A stretch of 64,000 bases of DNA, from assembly GCF_003999975.1 (NCBI RefSeq), contig NZ_RJAC01000006.1, positions 248,001 through 312,000 of the forward strand, given 5' to 3'. How positions within the stretch are numbered: position 1 is the stretch's first letter; the number at the start of each line of letters is the position of its first letter. The notes under the pieces are model-generated. The model was not told the origin of the DNA and ran no database searches. It saw only the letters and a program-made list of their open reading frames with translations. The translations under genes were made by a program, and so were the position numbers. Origin of the DNA: Actinoplanes solisilvae (GTDB lineage: Bacteria; Actinomycetota; Actinomycetes; Mycobacteriales; Micromonosporaceae). This document shows positions 42,783-50,986 of this stretch, piece after piece.

Positions 42783-43640
42783 TCAGCCGGCCTCGGTGAC
42801 GGGCCGGCGGCGGGTCCGTTCCGGTGAGGTGGGCAGGTTCGCTGAGGCCAGGAGGGCCAGTTTCTCCGCGTCGGGGGAGTCGGGGTCGGGGTGGTAGATG
42901 ACGAGCATCAGGGCGTCGGTTCCGCTGATGTTCAGGCGTTCGCGGTTCAGCGTCAGGGGGCCGATCTGCGGGTGGTGGAGACGGATCGGGGTGCCGCGCT
43001 GGCTTCGCACCTCGTGGCGGGCCCAGAGCTGCCGGAATCGCGGGCTGGCCAAGGAGAGCTGACCGGTGAGCTCGACGAAACGCGTGTCCTCGACGTCGTT
43101 TCCCACGGCCTGGCGCAGGTTGGCCACGAAGCATTCCGTGACGTTCTCCCACTCCGGGTGCAGGGCCTGTTCGGCCGGGTTCAGGAACAGATCTCGTAGC
43201 TGGTTGCCGCCCACGGCGAGGCCCGGGGAGAGCGCCCGCGCCAAATTGTTCGAGGCCAGGATGTCGAAGTAGCGGTCCTCGATGAAGGCCGGCTGGATGA
43301 GCGAGTCCAGCAGTTTGAGCGCGCCGGCCGGCGGTGTCTGTTTACGGGGACGTCGTCGTGACCCCTCGTGCACCAGTGTGAGCAGATGGGCGAAGTGGTC
43401 GTCGTCGAGGTGGAGTACCCGGGCGATCGACTCCAGCACCGGCACGGACGGGTTCCGGTTGCGGCCCCGCTCGAGCCGCAGGTAGTAGTCGGCGCTGATG
43501 CCGGCCAGCATGGCGACCTCCTCGCGCCGCAGGCCGGGTACGCGCCGCACGCCGAAGTCGGGGATGCCCGCCTGCTGGGGTGTCACCAGTTCGCGCCGGG
43601 CGCGCAGGTAGGCGCCGAGGGCGTTCGTCGTCTCGCTCAC
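42783..43640 (-). CDS. XRE-family regulator with MmyB-like ligand domain
   Basis: 285 aa from GTG 43640. N-terminal helix-turn-helix with VPGLRREEVAMLAGISADYY and YLRLERGRN, then a PAS-like MmyB domain (FDILASNNLARALSP, HHPQIGPLTLNRERL). This family typically controls a divergent oxidoreductase; here an SDR gene starts 105 bp away on the other strand. The ligand may be a fatty acid or small hydrophobic molecule, by analogy. Confidence 0.92.
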   Translation of the reverse strand: MSETTNALGAYLRARRELVTPQQAGIPDFGVRRVPGLRREEVAMLAGISADYYLRLERGRNRNPSVPVLESIARVLHLDDDHFAHLLTLVHEGSRRRPRKQTPPAGALKLLDSLIQPAFIEDRYFDILASNNLARALSPGLAVGGNQLRDLFLNPAEQALHPEWENVTECFVANLRQAVGNDVEDTRFVELTGQLSLASPRFRQLWARHEVRSQRGTPIRLHHPQIGPLTLNRERLNISGTDALMLVIYHPDPDSPDAEKLALLASANLPTSPERTRRRPVTEAG

Positions 43641-43699
43641 CCCGCCAGCGTAGGTCGGCGCGCGGCTCGCAGAGGGGGGCCTCTCATTCCCCTGGCACG

Positions 43700-43709
43700 A
43701 GAGTGCTCT
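43700..43709. promoter_or_regulatory. Short palindrome AGAG-TG-CTCT between XRE and SDR genes
   Basis: Lies 22 bp upstream of the SDR -10-like TAGCGT (43732-43737), close to where a -35 box would sit. Candidate operator for the divergent XRE regulator; the arms are only 4 bp. Confidence 0.3.
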
Positions 43710-43745
43710 GGTTGGGGTCGTGAACCGCGCCTAGCGTTTCGCGGC

Positions 43746-44420
43746 ATGACAGTCACGCTCATCACCGGCGCCAACAAGGGCATCGGCTTCGAAACCGCCA
43801 GGCAGCTGAAGGAATTGGGTCACGTCGTCTATCTCGGCGCGCGTGACGTCGAGCGGGGTGAGAAGGCCGCGGCCACCCTCGGCGTACGATTTGTCCAGCT
43901 TGATGTGACCGACGATGCCTCGGTCAACAAGGCGTTGGCGGCGATCGGCCGGCTCGACGTGCTCGTGCACAACGCGGGCATTCTCGCCAACGACGGACTT
44001 GACGGTCCGGCGGCCCTGAAGGCGTTCGACGTCAACGCGGTGGGAATCGTCCGCGTCACCGAGGCGGCCCTGCCACTGCTGCGTGAGTCGGAGAACCCGG
44101 TCGTGGTCACCGTTTCCAGCAGTGCCGGATCGTTCTGGGCGGTCAACAATCCCGACCGGGTCGAGTTCGGCTTGCCGCTCGCGCTCTATTCCGCGTCGAA
44201 AGCGGCGGCCACCATGCTGACCGTCCAATATGCCAAGGCGTATCCGGGAATCAGGTTCAACGCCGTCGAGCCCGGACCCACCGCTACCGACATGACCGCC
44301 GCCTTCGGCATCGGCCGTTCGCCGGAGGAGAGCGCCCGGGTGGTGGTGCGCTGGGCCACGATCGAGAAGGACGGCCCGACCGGAACCCTGCAGGACGAGA
44401 ACGGCGTTCTGTCCTGGTGA
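43746..44420 (+). CDS. Short-chain dehydrogenase/reductase
   Basis: 224 aa. NAD(P)-binding TGANKGIG, NNAG-equivalent VHNAGI, catalytic Ser in VTVSSSAG and YSASK with the Tyr/Lys pair, then NAVEPGPTATDM. A carbonyl reductase-like classical SDR; substrate unknown. TAGCGT eight bases before the ATG suggests a nearly leaderless mRNA. Divergent from the XRE/MmyB regulator likely to control it. Confidence 0.92.
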   Translation: MTVTLITGANKGIGFETARQLKELGHVVYLGARDVERGEKAAATLGVRFVQLDVTDDASVNKALAAIGRLDVLVHNAGILANDGLDGPAALKAFDVNAVGIVRVTEAALPLLRESENPVVVTVSSSAGSFWAVNNPDRVEFGLPLALYSASKAAATMLTVQYAKAYPGIRFNAVEPGPTATDMTAAFGIGRSPEESARVVVRWATIEKDGPTGTLQDENGVLSW

Positions 44421-44442
44421 GAGGTCCCGGCCGGGTGCTGAA

Positions 44443-46494
44443 TCAGGAAGCGGCCTTGTCCCTGGCCACGCGGACCAGTTCGACCAGCCCGCCCGCGTAC
44501 TCCTGGGATTCGGCGTGGGCCTCGTCGAAGGGTGGCTGGAATCCGACGCCCTCCCACTGCTGGGTCGTCTCGTTCCAGAGGTCGTTGCCGACCTCGAAGT
44601 CCCAGGCGTCGATGCCCAGCTCGTAGTAGAGCTGGTCGGCCGAGTTGCCGGCCGCCGAGTAGAGGACGTCGGCCACCGGGCCCGTGTAGGACGGCCAGGT
44701 CACCGTGCCGCGTTCGGCCGAGATGGCGCCGACGATGCGGCGGGCGCTGTCCAGGAAGAACTTCGACTCGTCGATCGACGGGCGGGGCAGGGTGACCCGG
44801 CCGTCGGCCTTGTAGGCGCCGGGCGGCCACATGAAGTAGCCGCCGTAGCTGTGCACGTTCATGGCCAGGCCGATGTTCGGGTGCGCCTGGGCCAGGGCGA
44901 TGACGTTGCCGCTCTCGGCCTCGGAGAGTTCGGCCGTGCCGGCGTACGTGCCGGAAAGGCAGTTGGCACTGGCGCCGACATAACCGTCGAAGTAGGAGCC
45001 GACGGTGTAGTTGCGGTTCAGGTCGACGCCCCACGAGTCACGGTTGCGGGGGTCGCGGGCGGCGCCGGCGCAGTGGTTGACCAGGTTCTTGCGCTGGAAG
45101 TTGTAGTCGTTGAACGAATAGTTCGCCCCGTCCGGGTTGACCGTCGGGATCACGAAGACGTCGACCGAGTCGACCAGCGCGCGGGTGGCGGGGTCGGTCG
45201 CGTAGTTGGCCAGCAGCCGCTCGGCGAACTCGAGCGTCACGAGCGGGGTCGCCCATTCGCGCGCGTGCTCCTGCGAATAGGCCAGCACGCCCGGCTTCGA
45301 GCCGTCGCGGACCTTGCCGATGCGCAGCGCCTGCACGGTCCACGGGCCACGCGGGACCTCGGTGCCCTTCAGGCCGTCGTCGAGGCGAGCCGGTCCGGCC
45401 ACGGGCATCGGCAGTCCGGCCGATCCCTGCTCGACCACGGCCCGGAACCGCTGCGGGTAGCGGGCGCTGATGAAGGCGGCCACGTCGTCGGTCGTGCTGA
45501 TGGTCTTGCCGGCGGCGTCGGTGGCCAGGCGCAGGGTCAAGACCCGGTCCCGGTACGTGGCGGCGAGTGGACGGTTCGGCAGACCCGGGTCGACCGACCG
45601 CACCTGCGCGCCGTTCATACCCTGATCGCCGAACTGCACCGACTCGACGACGACGGCGGCCGCGTTCGGATCACCGAGATAGGCCACCGCCGTACGCCGA
45701 TAGCCCTGGGTCTTGTTGGGCAGGTTGATCACGTCGACCAGCGCCGGGTACTGCCGCCCGAGCCGCTTGATGCGCGCCCGCACGTCGACCGGCGTCATGT
45801 ACGCGTCGATGAAGTCCTTCTGATAGCCGCTCGGCGTCGGCGGCGGGGTCGCCCCCGGCCACGTCGCCGGAGTGACCGCCCGGGACGTCCCGCCGAGGCT
45901 GGACGCGGCCGTCACCTGAACGGGTTTCGCCGGCAGCCGCTGTGGCAGCGCGTAGTGGTACTGGTATTCACCCGAGTCCTCGAAACGCACGAGCGGGAAC
46001 GATCCGGTAGCGCCGTCAGCCGTACGCCACGTGACCGTGATCTCGACGTCCGGGTCGTCGGTGGCCGTCGTTGTCACCTGGGTCTGCACGAACGTGCGCC
46101 CGTTGCTGGTCCACCAGTACGCCTGCAGGAAGTGCAGCGTGTCCGCCTGCTGGGCCGCGACCCGCAGCGCCGACGGGGCCGACTGCCGCTGGATGACCTG
46201 CACCGCCACCGCACCCTGCCCGGTGAGGGTCGCGAGCTGCCGGTCGTCCACGACGGCGTCGAGCAGCACCGCGCCGTTCTGTGTGCGGGGCCGCGCGGCG
46301 AGGTCAGCGCCGTCGCGCACGAGACGTTGCAGCGCGGCCTCGTCGGCCAGCCGGAAGCGGATGAGCGCCGACTCGCCGGCGCCGAGCGTGAGCGGAGCGC
46401 CGTCGGGCGCCGCCGCCTGGGCCGGCACCGAGGCCGGCGTGATGATCAGAGCGAGGACGGCGGCGGCCGCCATCCACCGAGGCCGAAGCGACAT
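44443..46494 (-). CDS. Secreted M14 zinc carboxypeptidase
   Basis: 683 aa from ATG 46494, with GGGGG four bases upstream; the in-frame start at 46536 adds 14 poor residues. Signal peptide ending near AQAAA, a propeptide of about 200 residues, then the carboxypeptidase domain with zinc ligands in QEHAREW (HxxE) and NVHSYGGY, substrate-binding GVDLNRNY and the general base in YYELGIDAWDFEVG. It removes C-terminal residues from peptides outside the cell. Together with the subtilase and streptogrisin-like protease later in the window it points to a protein-degrading lifestyle. Confidence 0.92.
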   Translation of the reverse strand: MSLRPRWMAAAAVLALIITPASVPAQAAAPDGAPLTLGAGESALIRFRLADEAALQRLVRDGADLAARPRTQNGAVLLDAVVDDRQLATLTGQGAVAVQVIQRQSAPSALRVAAQQADTLHFLQAYWWTSNGRTFVQTQVTTTATDDPDVEITVTWRTADGATGSFPLVRFEDSGEYQYHYALPQRLPAKPVQVTAASSLGGTSRAVTPATWPGATPPPTPSGYQKDFIDAYMTPVDVRARIKRLGRQYPALVDVINLPNKTQGYRRTAVAYLGDPNAAAVVVESVQFGDQGMNGAQVRSVDPGLPNRPLAATYRDRVLTLRLATDAAGKTISTTDDVAAFISARYPQRFRAVVEQGSAGLPMPVAGPARLDDGLKGTEVPRGPWTVQALRIGKVRDGSKPGVLAYSQEHAREWATPLVTLEFAERLLANYATDPATRALVDSVDVFVIPTVNPDGANYSFNDYNFQRKNLVNHCAGAARDPRNRDSWGVDLNRNYTVGSYFDGYVGASANCLSGTYAGTAELSEAESGNVIALAQAHPNIGLAMNVHSYGGYFMWPPGAYKADGRVTLPRPSIDESKFFLDSARRIVGAISAERGTVTWPSYTGPVADVLYSAAGNSADQLYYELGIDAWDFEVGNDLWNETTQQWEGVGFQPPFDEAHAESQEYAGGLVELVRVARDKAAS

Positions 46495-46561
46495 CGAACC
46501 CCCTGCTTCATTGAAGGATGTCGCTGAATAGCCCATCGCTTACATAGCAGGATGTCAATGC

Positions 46562-47428
46562 TTAGGAGACCGCGGGCTCGATCGTCAGCGTTCCGGCGTC
46601 GGCGTCCAGAGTCGCGGGGGTGCCGATCGGGACGGCGCCCTGGCCGAACGGCAGCCCGCCGAGGATCGGCACGCCCAGCGGGGTCAGCCGTTCACGCAGC
46701 ACGTCGAGGACCGGACCCGGGCCGCACTCGACGTAACGTCCGACGGCCACCGCCCGTACGCCCTGAAGCCGGCCGGTGCGCTGCAGCATCGTCAACTGGC
46801 GGTCGATCTGCGAAGGGCGAAGGCCGTGCCCTTCGAGCAGCAGGATCGCGCCGTGCAGGCTCGGGAGCACCCACCCGGCGGCGGTGGCGATCTGCTCCTG
46901 GTCGCCGCCGAGCAGCACCCCGTACGCCCGCCCGGTGGTGGTCAGCTCCGCGGTGTGCGAATCGGGCTCACTGCGTACGAGAACGGGGGTTGTGCCGAAG
47001 GCGGCCGCGACGAAGGACCGGTCGGGCCCGCCGTAGATGCCCGCCAGCCCGGCCCGTTCCCAGAAGGCCAGGTGCAGGATCGTGCAGTCGCGGAAGCCGA
47101 CCAGCAGCGTCGGCAGGTGAGCCGCGGTCGTGAAGTCGAGGTCGTCGGCGATCCGATGGGCCCCGGTGCCGCCGCCGACCACGATGATCGCCTTGACCGA
47201 CAGGTCTCGCAGCGCCTGATCGACGTCGCGGATCCGGTCGTCGTCGCCGGCCGCGTCGAGCGTGTGGGTGCCGACCGAGACCTTGAGACCGAGGCTCTCG
47301 AGCCAGTGGGTCGTGCGCTCGACCTCGGCCCGCTCCGGCGAGCCGGTCGGCGACACCAGTCGCACGTGATCGCCGGCGCGCAGCTTGGGTGGCCGGACGA
47401 CATCGACATACTCAGATGCACTCTGCAC
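46562..47428 (-). CDS. S66 LD-carboxypeptidase (LdcA/MccF) homologue lacking catalytic Ser and His
   Basis: 288 aa from GTG 47428; GATAAT sits 6 nt upstream on the minus strand, a leaderless start. The fold signatures are present: RLVSPTGSPER, the DIRDVDQALRD block, GGGTGAHRI and RPSQIDRQLTML. But the nucleophile motif normally G-[FYH]-S-D-x-T reads GFRDCT, with Arg for Ser, and the C-terminal PxGHG reads PFGQG, with Gln for His; only the Glu of the triad (LLEGHG) remains. A peptidase cutting muropeptides or microcin-like conjugates is therefore unlikely; binding or regulation is a possibility. Confidence 0.82.
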   Translation of the reverse strand: MQSASEYVDVVRPPKLRAGDHVRLVSPTGSPERAEVERTTHWLESLGLKVSVGTHTLDAAGDDDRIRDVDQALRDLSVKAIIVVGGGTGAHRIADDLDFTTAAHLPTLLVGFRDCTILHLAFWERAGLAGIYGGPDRSFVAAAFGTTPVLVRSEPDSHTAELTTTGRAYGVLLGGDQEQIATAAGWVLPSLHGAILLLEGHGLRPSQIDRQLTMLQRTGRLQGVRAVAVGRYVECGPGPVLDVLRERLTPLGVPILGGLPFGQGAVPIGTPATLDADAGTLTIEPAVS

Positions 47429-47504
47429 GATCGCATTATCGCGCCACTCCGCCTCGGGGCGATGGTTCGGTGTCGGGCGGGATCTTGGCAGTAGGGTGCG
47501 CGGC

Positions 47505-48242
47505 ATGAAGGTGCACGAGGAAGAGGTACGCATTCCCGGCGCGGGCCACCTGATCCGGGCCAAGGTGCTCACGCCTGACGGCGGTGGGAACCGGCCCGCG
47601 GTGCTGGTCTACTCCGACATCTTCCAGCTCACCGAGTCGACGCTGCGCACCTGCCGCCGTCTCGCCGCGGCCGGCTTCGTGGTGTGCGTGCCCGAGATCT
47701 ACCCGCGCGGCGAGCTGGCCGGGGTGGCGCTCGAGTTCGACGACGCGGGCAAGGCCGCCGGGCTGGCCGGCGCGGCGTCGATGACGACGGCCGAGTTCGA
47801 CGAGGACCGGGTCGCGGTGGTCGACTACCTGGCCCAGTGCGATGACGTCACGACCGTGCACGCGGCCGGCTTCTGCCTCGGCGGTCACCTGGCCTTCCGG
47901 GCCGCCTTCGACGAGCGGGTCGCCTCGACCGTCTGCTTCTATCCGACCGGCCTGCACAACGGCGCGCTCGGCGCCGACCACGCCGGCTCGCTCGCCCGCG
48001 CGGCCGACATCGGCGGCCAACTCATGATCATTTTTGGTTCCCGCGACCCGCACGTGCCCGCCGCCGCGCGCGTCCAGATCGTCTCGGCGCTCTACGAAGC
48101 CGGCCTCGAAGATCTGGAACTGCACGTGTACGCCGGTGGCGAGCACGCGTTCATGCGCGACGTCGGTCCCCGCTACGACCCGGCGCTCACCGATCTCGGG
48201 CTGGCCGAGGCGATCTCGTTCCTCGGGGGTCGCTCGCTCTGA
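47505..48242 (+). CDS. Dienelactone hydrolase family protein
   Basis: 245 aa. Alpha/beta fold with the cysteine nucleophile typical of dienelactone hydrolases (GFCLGGHLA), Asp in GSRDPHVP and His in GGEHAFMRD. TAGGGT seven bases before the ATG suggests a leaderless transcript. Cytoplasmic; could act on dienelactones or other esters. It is divergent from the S66-like gene over 76 bp, and its 3' end overlaps the prfH-like gene by 56 bp. Confidence 0.9.
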   Translation: MKVHEEEVRIPGAGHLIRAKVLTPDGGGNRPAVLVYSDIFQLTESTLRTCRRLAAAGFVVCVPEIYPRGELAGVALEFDDAGKAAGLAGAASMTTAEFDEDRVAVVDYLAQCDDVTTVHAAGFCLGGHLAFRAAFDERVASTVCFYPTGLHNGALGADHAGSLARAADIGGQLMIIFGSRDPHVPAAARVQIVSALYEAGLEDLELHVYAGGEHAFMRDVGPRYDPALTDLGLAEAISFLGGRSL

Positions 48243-48816
48243 ATGTCCGGGCCGGGTTTCCGCGTACGAGATCGTCGTGCACCCGCCACCGGGCGGTGAT
48301 CGCGTCCCGTTCGGCGGCGACGCCGGCCGACTCGAGGCGCTCGCGCAGCAACCGGAGCGCGATTTTCCGGTTGAGCGAGAGCTGCCGTTCGGTGTCGACC
48401 ACGACGACCAGGCCCGACGGCCGGTGGGTGGCCCGCACGGCGGTGCTCGCCTTGTTGCGGTGCTGCCCGCCGGGACCGCCGGTGCGGATCGGGACCATGT
48501 CGACGTCGTCCTCGTCGAAGGCCGGCGACTCCGTTTCGAGGGTGCAGGGCTGCGCGGTGACGTACCAGTTCTTGCGCCCGATCCCCGAGCGGTAAGGGCT
48601 GGGCGCCTGCCAGCACAGCGTGCCGGTCCACGTCCTGGCGACCTCGTCGTCCTCGATCTCGAAGAGGATCGAGCGGAACGTGCCGGGGTGTTCGCCGGGC
48701 ACGGTCTCGAGACGAGCGGTTCGAGTGGCGGCCTCCAGCTTCTTCGCGATCTCGGCCACCGCCCACTCGCACTCCCGCGGGCCGCGCCCGGACGAGAGCA
48801 GCAGATAGGTAGTCAC
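48187..48816 (-). CDS. prfH: PrfH-type peptide chain release factor homologue
   Basis: 209 aa. A class-I release-factor catalytic domain without the stop-codon-reading domain: GGPGGQHRNK carries the GGQ that triggers peptidyl-tRNA hydrolysis, followed by the basic tail. GTG 48816 overlaps the rtcB stop (GTGA), so translation is coupled. PrfH paired with an RtcB ligase is a known operon for releasing stalled peptides from ribosomes with damaged 16S rRNA, after which RtcB reseals the RNA. The last 19 codons overlap the convergent dienelactone hydrolase gene. Confidence 0.9.
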   Translation of the reverse strand: MTTYLLLSSGRGPRECEWAVAEIAKKLEAATRTARLETVPGEHPGTFRSILFEIEDDEVARTWTGTLCWQAPSPYRSGIGRKNWYVTAQPCTLETESPAFDEDDVDMVPIRTGGPGGQHRNKASTAVRATHRPSGLVVVVDTERQLSLNRKIALRLLRERLESAGVAAERDAITARWRVHDDLVRGNPARTFRASDPRGTRSPRPARDR

Positions 48817-49877
48817 GAGCGCCCCCGCGTCTTGAAGGTGACCAGCGGAACCGTCACAGCCAGGGGAGTGGCCAGCTCGTGCGCGGTCAGGTCGCCGATC
48901 ACCTGCTCGATGCGCTTGTAAGCCGCCGGCGCCTCCTCGAAGAGCAGTTGCCGGTCGCCGCAGACGACGAAAGACCCCACCCGCGTACGCCGGAGCTCAT
49001 CCACAGTGTGCTTCGCCCTATTGCGCCGCAGCGCGTCGGAACGCGACATCTTGCGGCCCGCGCCGTGAGCCACCGAGTAGTTCGCGTCGGGGCCGGCGTG
49101 GGCGGCGACCAGGTACGACGCGGTGCCGCGGGTGCCGGCGACGAGCACGTTCCGGCCGTCGCCGCGGGCCGCGCCCTTGCGGTGCAGGTAGAGCCCGTCC
49201 CTCAGCTCGACCAGGTTGTGGCACTCGTCGACGATCGGGTCGGTGGGTTCGGCGCCGAGCGCGCGCGCTACCCGGCGCGCCATGAGCCGGCGGTTCAGCG
49301 ACCCCCACCGTACGGCGTGGTCGTGGGCCTTGAGGTAGGCGGCGGGGTCGGCGGCCGGGCCCGCGCCGTGAACCTCGGTGTGCGCCCGAAGTATCGACTC
49401 GCCGAAACCGCGGGATCCGCTGTGGACGATCAGGACGAGATCGCCCTTGCCGACAGGGGAGTTGTCGTACGCGGTGTCGACGCGGGCCAGCTCGACGAAG
49501 TGGTTGCCGCGGCCGACGGTGGCGAGGCTGTCGAGGTGGTCGCCGGGGATCTCGTCCGGCCAGTCGTCGTCGTCCGGGGTGAGCGGGCGGTCGAGGTCAG
49601 GAAAACGGGCGGCGATCTTCTCGGGGTTGGGGCGCTTGAGCCTGATCGGGAAAACGGCGATGCCGCAGCCGATGTCGGAGCCGACCAGGAACGGATAGAG
49701 CGTCGACGAGAGCATGGCGGCGCCGATCGGGGCGCCCTTCCCGGGGTGCAGATCGGGCATACCGGCGACGTGACGCATGCCGTCGAGGGCGGCGACCTGA
49801 TCGAGCTGGGTGAGGGCGTCGGACTCGATCCAACTCCCGGACGAGGCGAAAACCTGCACGGAGGCACGGTGCGACAA
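48813..49877 (-). CDS. rtcB: RtcB-family 3'-phosphate RNA ligase
   Basis: 354 aa if TTG 49877 is used, with GGAG eight bases upstream; an open frame continues to 50222 but the added residues look non-coding. Motifs: DLHPGKGAPIG, the metal-binding Cys in SDIGCG, GRGNHFVEL, HSGSRGFG and VAHGAGRKMSR with the guanylated His region. It joins 3'-phosphate or cyclic phosphate to 5'-OH ends using GTP and Mn2+. It is coupled to prfH, which marks it as the RtcB2-like branch for ribosomal RNA repair. Confidence 0.92.
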   Translation of the reverse strand: MSHRASVQVFASSGSWIESDALTQLDQVAALDGMRHVAGMPDLHPGKGAPIGAAMLSSTLYPFLVGSDIGCGIAVFPIRLKRPNPEKIAARFPDLDRPLTPDDDDWPDEIPGDHLDSLATVGRGNHFVELARVDTAYDNSPVGKGDLVLIVHSGSRGFGESILRAHTEVHGAGPAADPAAYLKAHDHAVRWGSLNRRLMARRVARALGAEPTDPIVDECHNLVELRDGLYLHRKGAARGDGRNVLVAGTRGTASYLVAAHAGPDANYSVAHGAGRKMSRSDALRRNRAKHTVDELRRTRVGSFVVCGDRQLLFEEAPAAYKRIEQVIGDLTAHELATPLAVTVPLVTFKTRGRS

Positions 49878-49900
49878 AACGGAAACTCCACTGCGGGAAC

Positions 49901-50160
49901 GGCCGGTTGACCCGGACCGGGAACTGACGAACAAGGACGGCGGCGAGATGCCTTCACGATCAGCAAGGACCCGCTGGTCGCGGCCGTGTTTCAGCGCGCG
50001 GTAGCGGCGGTGCCCGAGCCGGAATTCCGTCAGTACGTCATGCCCCAGACTCTGACCTACCCGCCGACCCCGGGCAACCGATTTTTCGATCACGCCCGCC
50101 GCCCGCCGCCCGCCGCCCGGCTGCCTGTGGATAACCCAATTCGGCAGCGCGGCGCGGCGT
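49901..50160 (+). pseudogene. Possible decayed coding remnant
   Basis: From about 49949 the frame reads AFTISKDPLVAAVFQRAV, then EPEFRQYVMPQTLTYPP and GNRFFDHARR, with balanced composition and high GC3, unlike random high-GC frames. No start codon with ribosome site is found, and the frame runs into the repeat element where it stops at 50160. I cannot name a family. It may be the 3' end of a lost gene. Confidence 0.3.
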
Positions 50161-50169
50161 AGGCTCGCC
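50126..50169 (+). repeat. TGTGGATAAC-N24-TAGGCTCGCC element, copy A
   Basis: Contains a perfect DnaA box in reverse (TTATCCACA). Same layout as 14103-14147. Followed by CCCCGGGCGGGTGGG. Confidence 0.6.
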
Positions 50170-50213
50170 CGCAACCCCGGGCGGGTGGGTTGGCTAGGAG
50201 CAGTTGACGGCGC

Positions 50214-50258
50214 TGTGGACAACTTCGATTCGCCTTGTTGCCGGAGCGTAGGCTCGCC
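50214..50258 (+). repeat. TGTGGACAAC-N25-TAGGCTCGCC element, copy B
   Basis: 88 bp downstream of copy A. The first block in reverse gives TTGTCCACA, the DnaA box form favoured in Streptomyces. Followed by CCCCGGGTGGGTGGG, matching the tail of copy A. Confidence 0.6.
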
Positions 50259-50401
50259 GCCGCACTCCCCGGGTGGGTGGGCCGACCAGCGGTAGTAGGC
50301 GATGTGCGATTGCCACTTCGCGGCGGCAATAGGTCTCGGGTTTTACAACAGTTGCGGATCACGACAGGGGCGGGGAGCGCAGGGCCGACTACGCTCGATC
50401 C

Positions 50402-50980
50402 ATGGGCAGGGTGACCGGCGGGCTGGTGCTCGCGGCGGGCGCGGGCAGTCGCTACGGCATGCCGAAAGCGCTCGTGCCCTACCCCGATCGCCTTCTCGTG
50501 CAGCGGGCCGCCGACACGTTGAAAGAGGCCGGGGTCGACGAGATCGTGGTCGTGCTCGGGGCCGAGGCCGAGCGGGTGCGAGAAGTGGCGCCCGACCTGC
50601 CGCCGACCGTGATCAACGAAGACTGGCGGTCGGGTCTCGGGTCGTCCCTCAAAGTCGGGCTGACCGCGTTGACCAGCGCCGAGTCCGCTGTGGTGCTTCT
50701 GGTCGATATGCCCGGTGTGACCGCCGAAGCCGTACGGCGGGTGGTCGCCCACGGAACAGTCGACGCGCTGGTGATGGGTGGCTACGGCAAGCGGCGCGGG
50801 CATCCGGTACTGCTGGGCCGGGCGCACTGGGCCGGCGTGATCGAGACGGCGACGGGTGATTCCGGCGCGCGTGACTATCTGCGAGCCCGCGACGTGCGGG
50901 TCGTCCCGGTCGGAGACGTGGCCGACGACCTGGACCTCGATCTTCCGGAGTTGAACCCGCACTCGAGGGCAAGGAGCTGA
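50402..50980 (+). CDS. MocA-like molybdenum-cofactor nucleotidyltransferase
   Basis: 192 aa. NTP-transferase motif LAAGAGSRYGMPKAL at the N-terminus, LLVDMPG at the metal site and GHPVLLGR later, as in MocA/MobA-type enzymes. MocA adds CMP to molybdopterin for xanthine-oxidase-family enzymes. TACGCT lies 6 nt before the ATG, a leaderless start. The XdhC-like gene follows 6 bp later, supporting a role in molybdenum hydroxylase maturation. Confidence 0.85.
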   Translation: MGRVTGGLVLAAGAGSRYGMPKALVPYPDRLLVQRAADTLKEAGVDEIVVVLGAEAERVREVAPDLPPTVINEDWRSGLGSSLKVGLTALTSAESAVVLLVDMPGVTAEAVRRVVAHGTVDALVMGGYGKRRGHPVLLGRAHWAGVIETATGDSGARDYLRARDVRVVPVGDVADDLDLDLPELNPHSRARS

Positions 50981-50986
50981 CCCCGC

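Larger units (their letters stand above)
49878..50401. other. 524-bp gap: coding-like remnant plus two repeat elements
   Basis: Contains a short protein-like frame (49901-50160) with no start, followed by two copies of the TGTGGAYAAC/TAGGCTCGCC element (50126-50169 and 50214-50258) and a CCCCGGGYGGGTGGG-type tail after each. The leaderless promoter TACGCT (50390-50395) of the next gene is at the end. Confidence 0.55.

Noticed and set aside
42360..42827. Plus-strand open frame in the SARP-XRE gap
   Set aside because: No ribosome site, weak codon bias, peptide rich in A, R, C and G, and it runs into the end of the XRE gene.
49878..50222. N-terminal extension of RtcB to 50222
   Set aside because: The added residues are Arg/Ser/Pro-rich and overlap the intergenic repeats; RtcB homologues of this branch start near SHRASVQVF.
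50126..50258. Chromosomal replication origin
   Set aside because: Only two DnaA-like boxes are present, there is no box cluster, and no dnaA, dnaN or gyrase genes are nearby.
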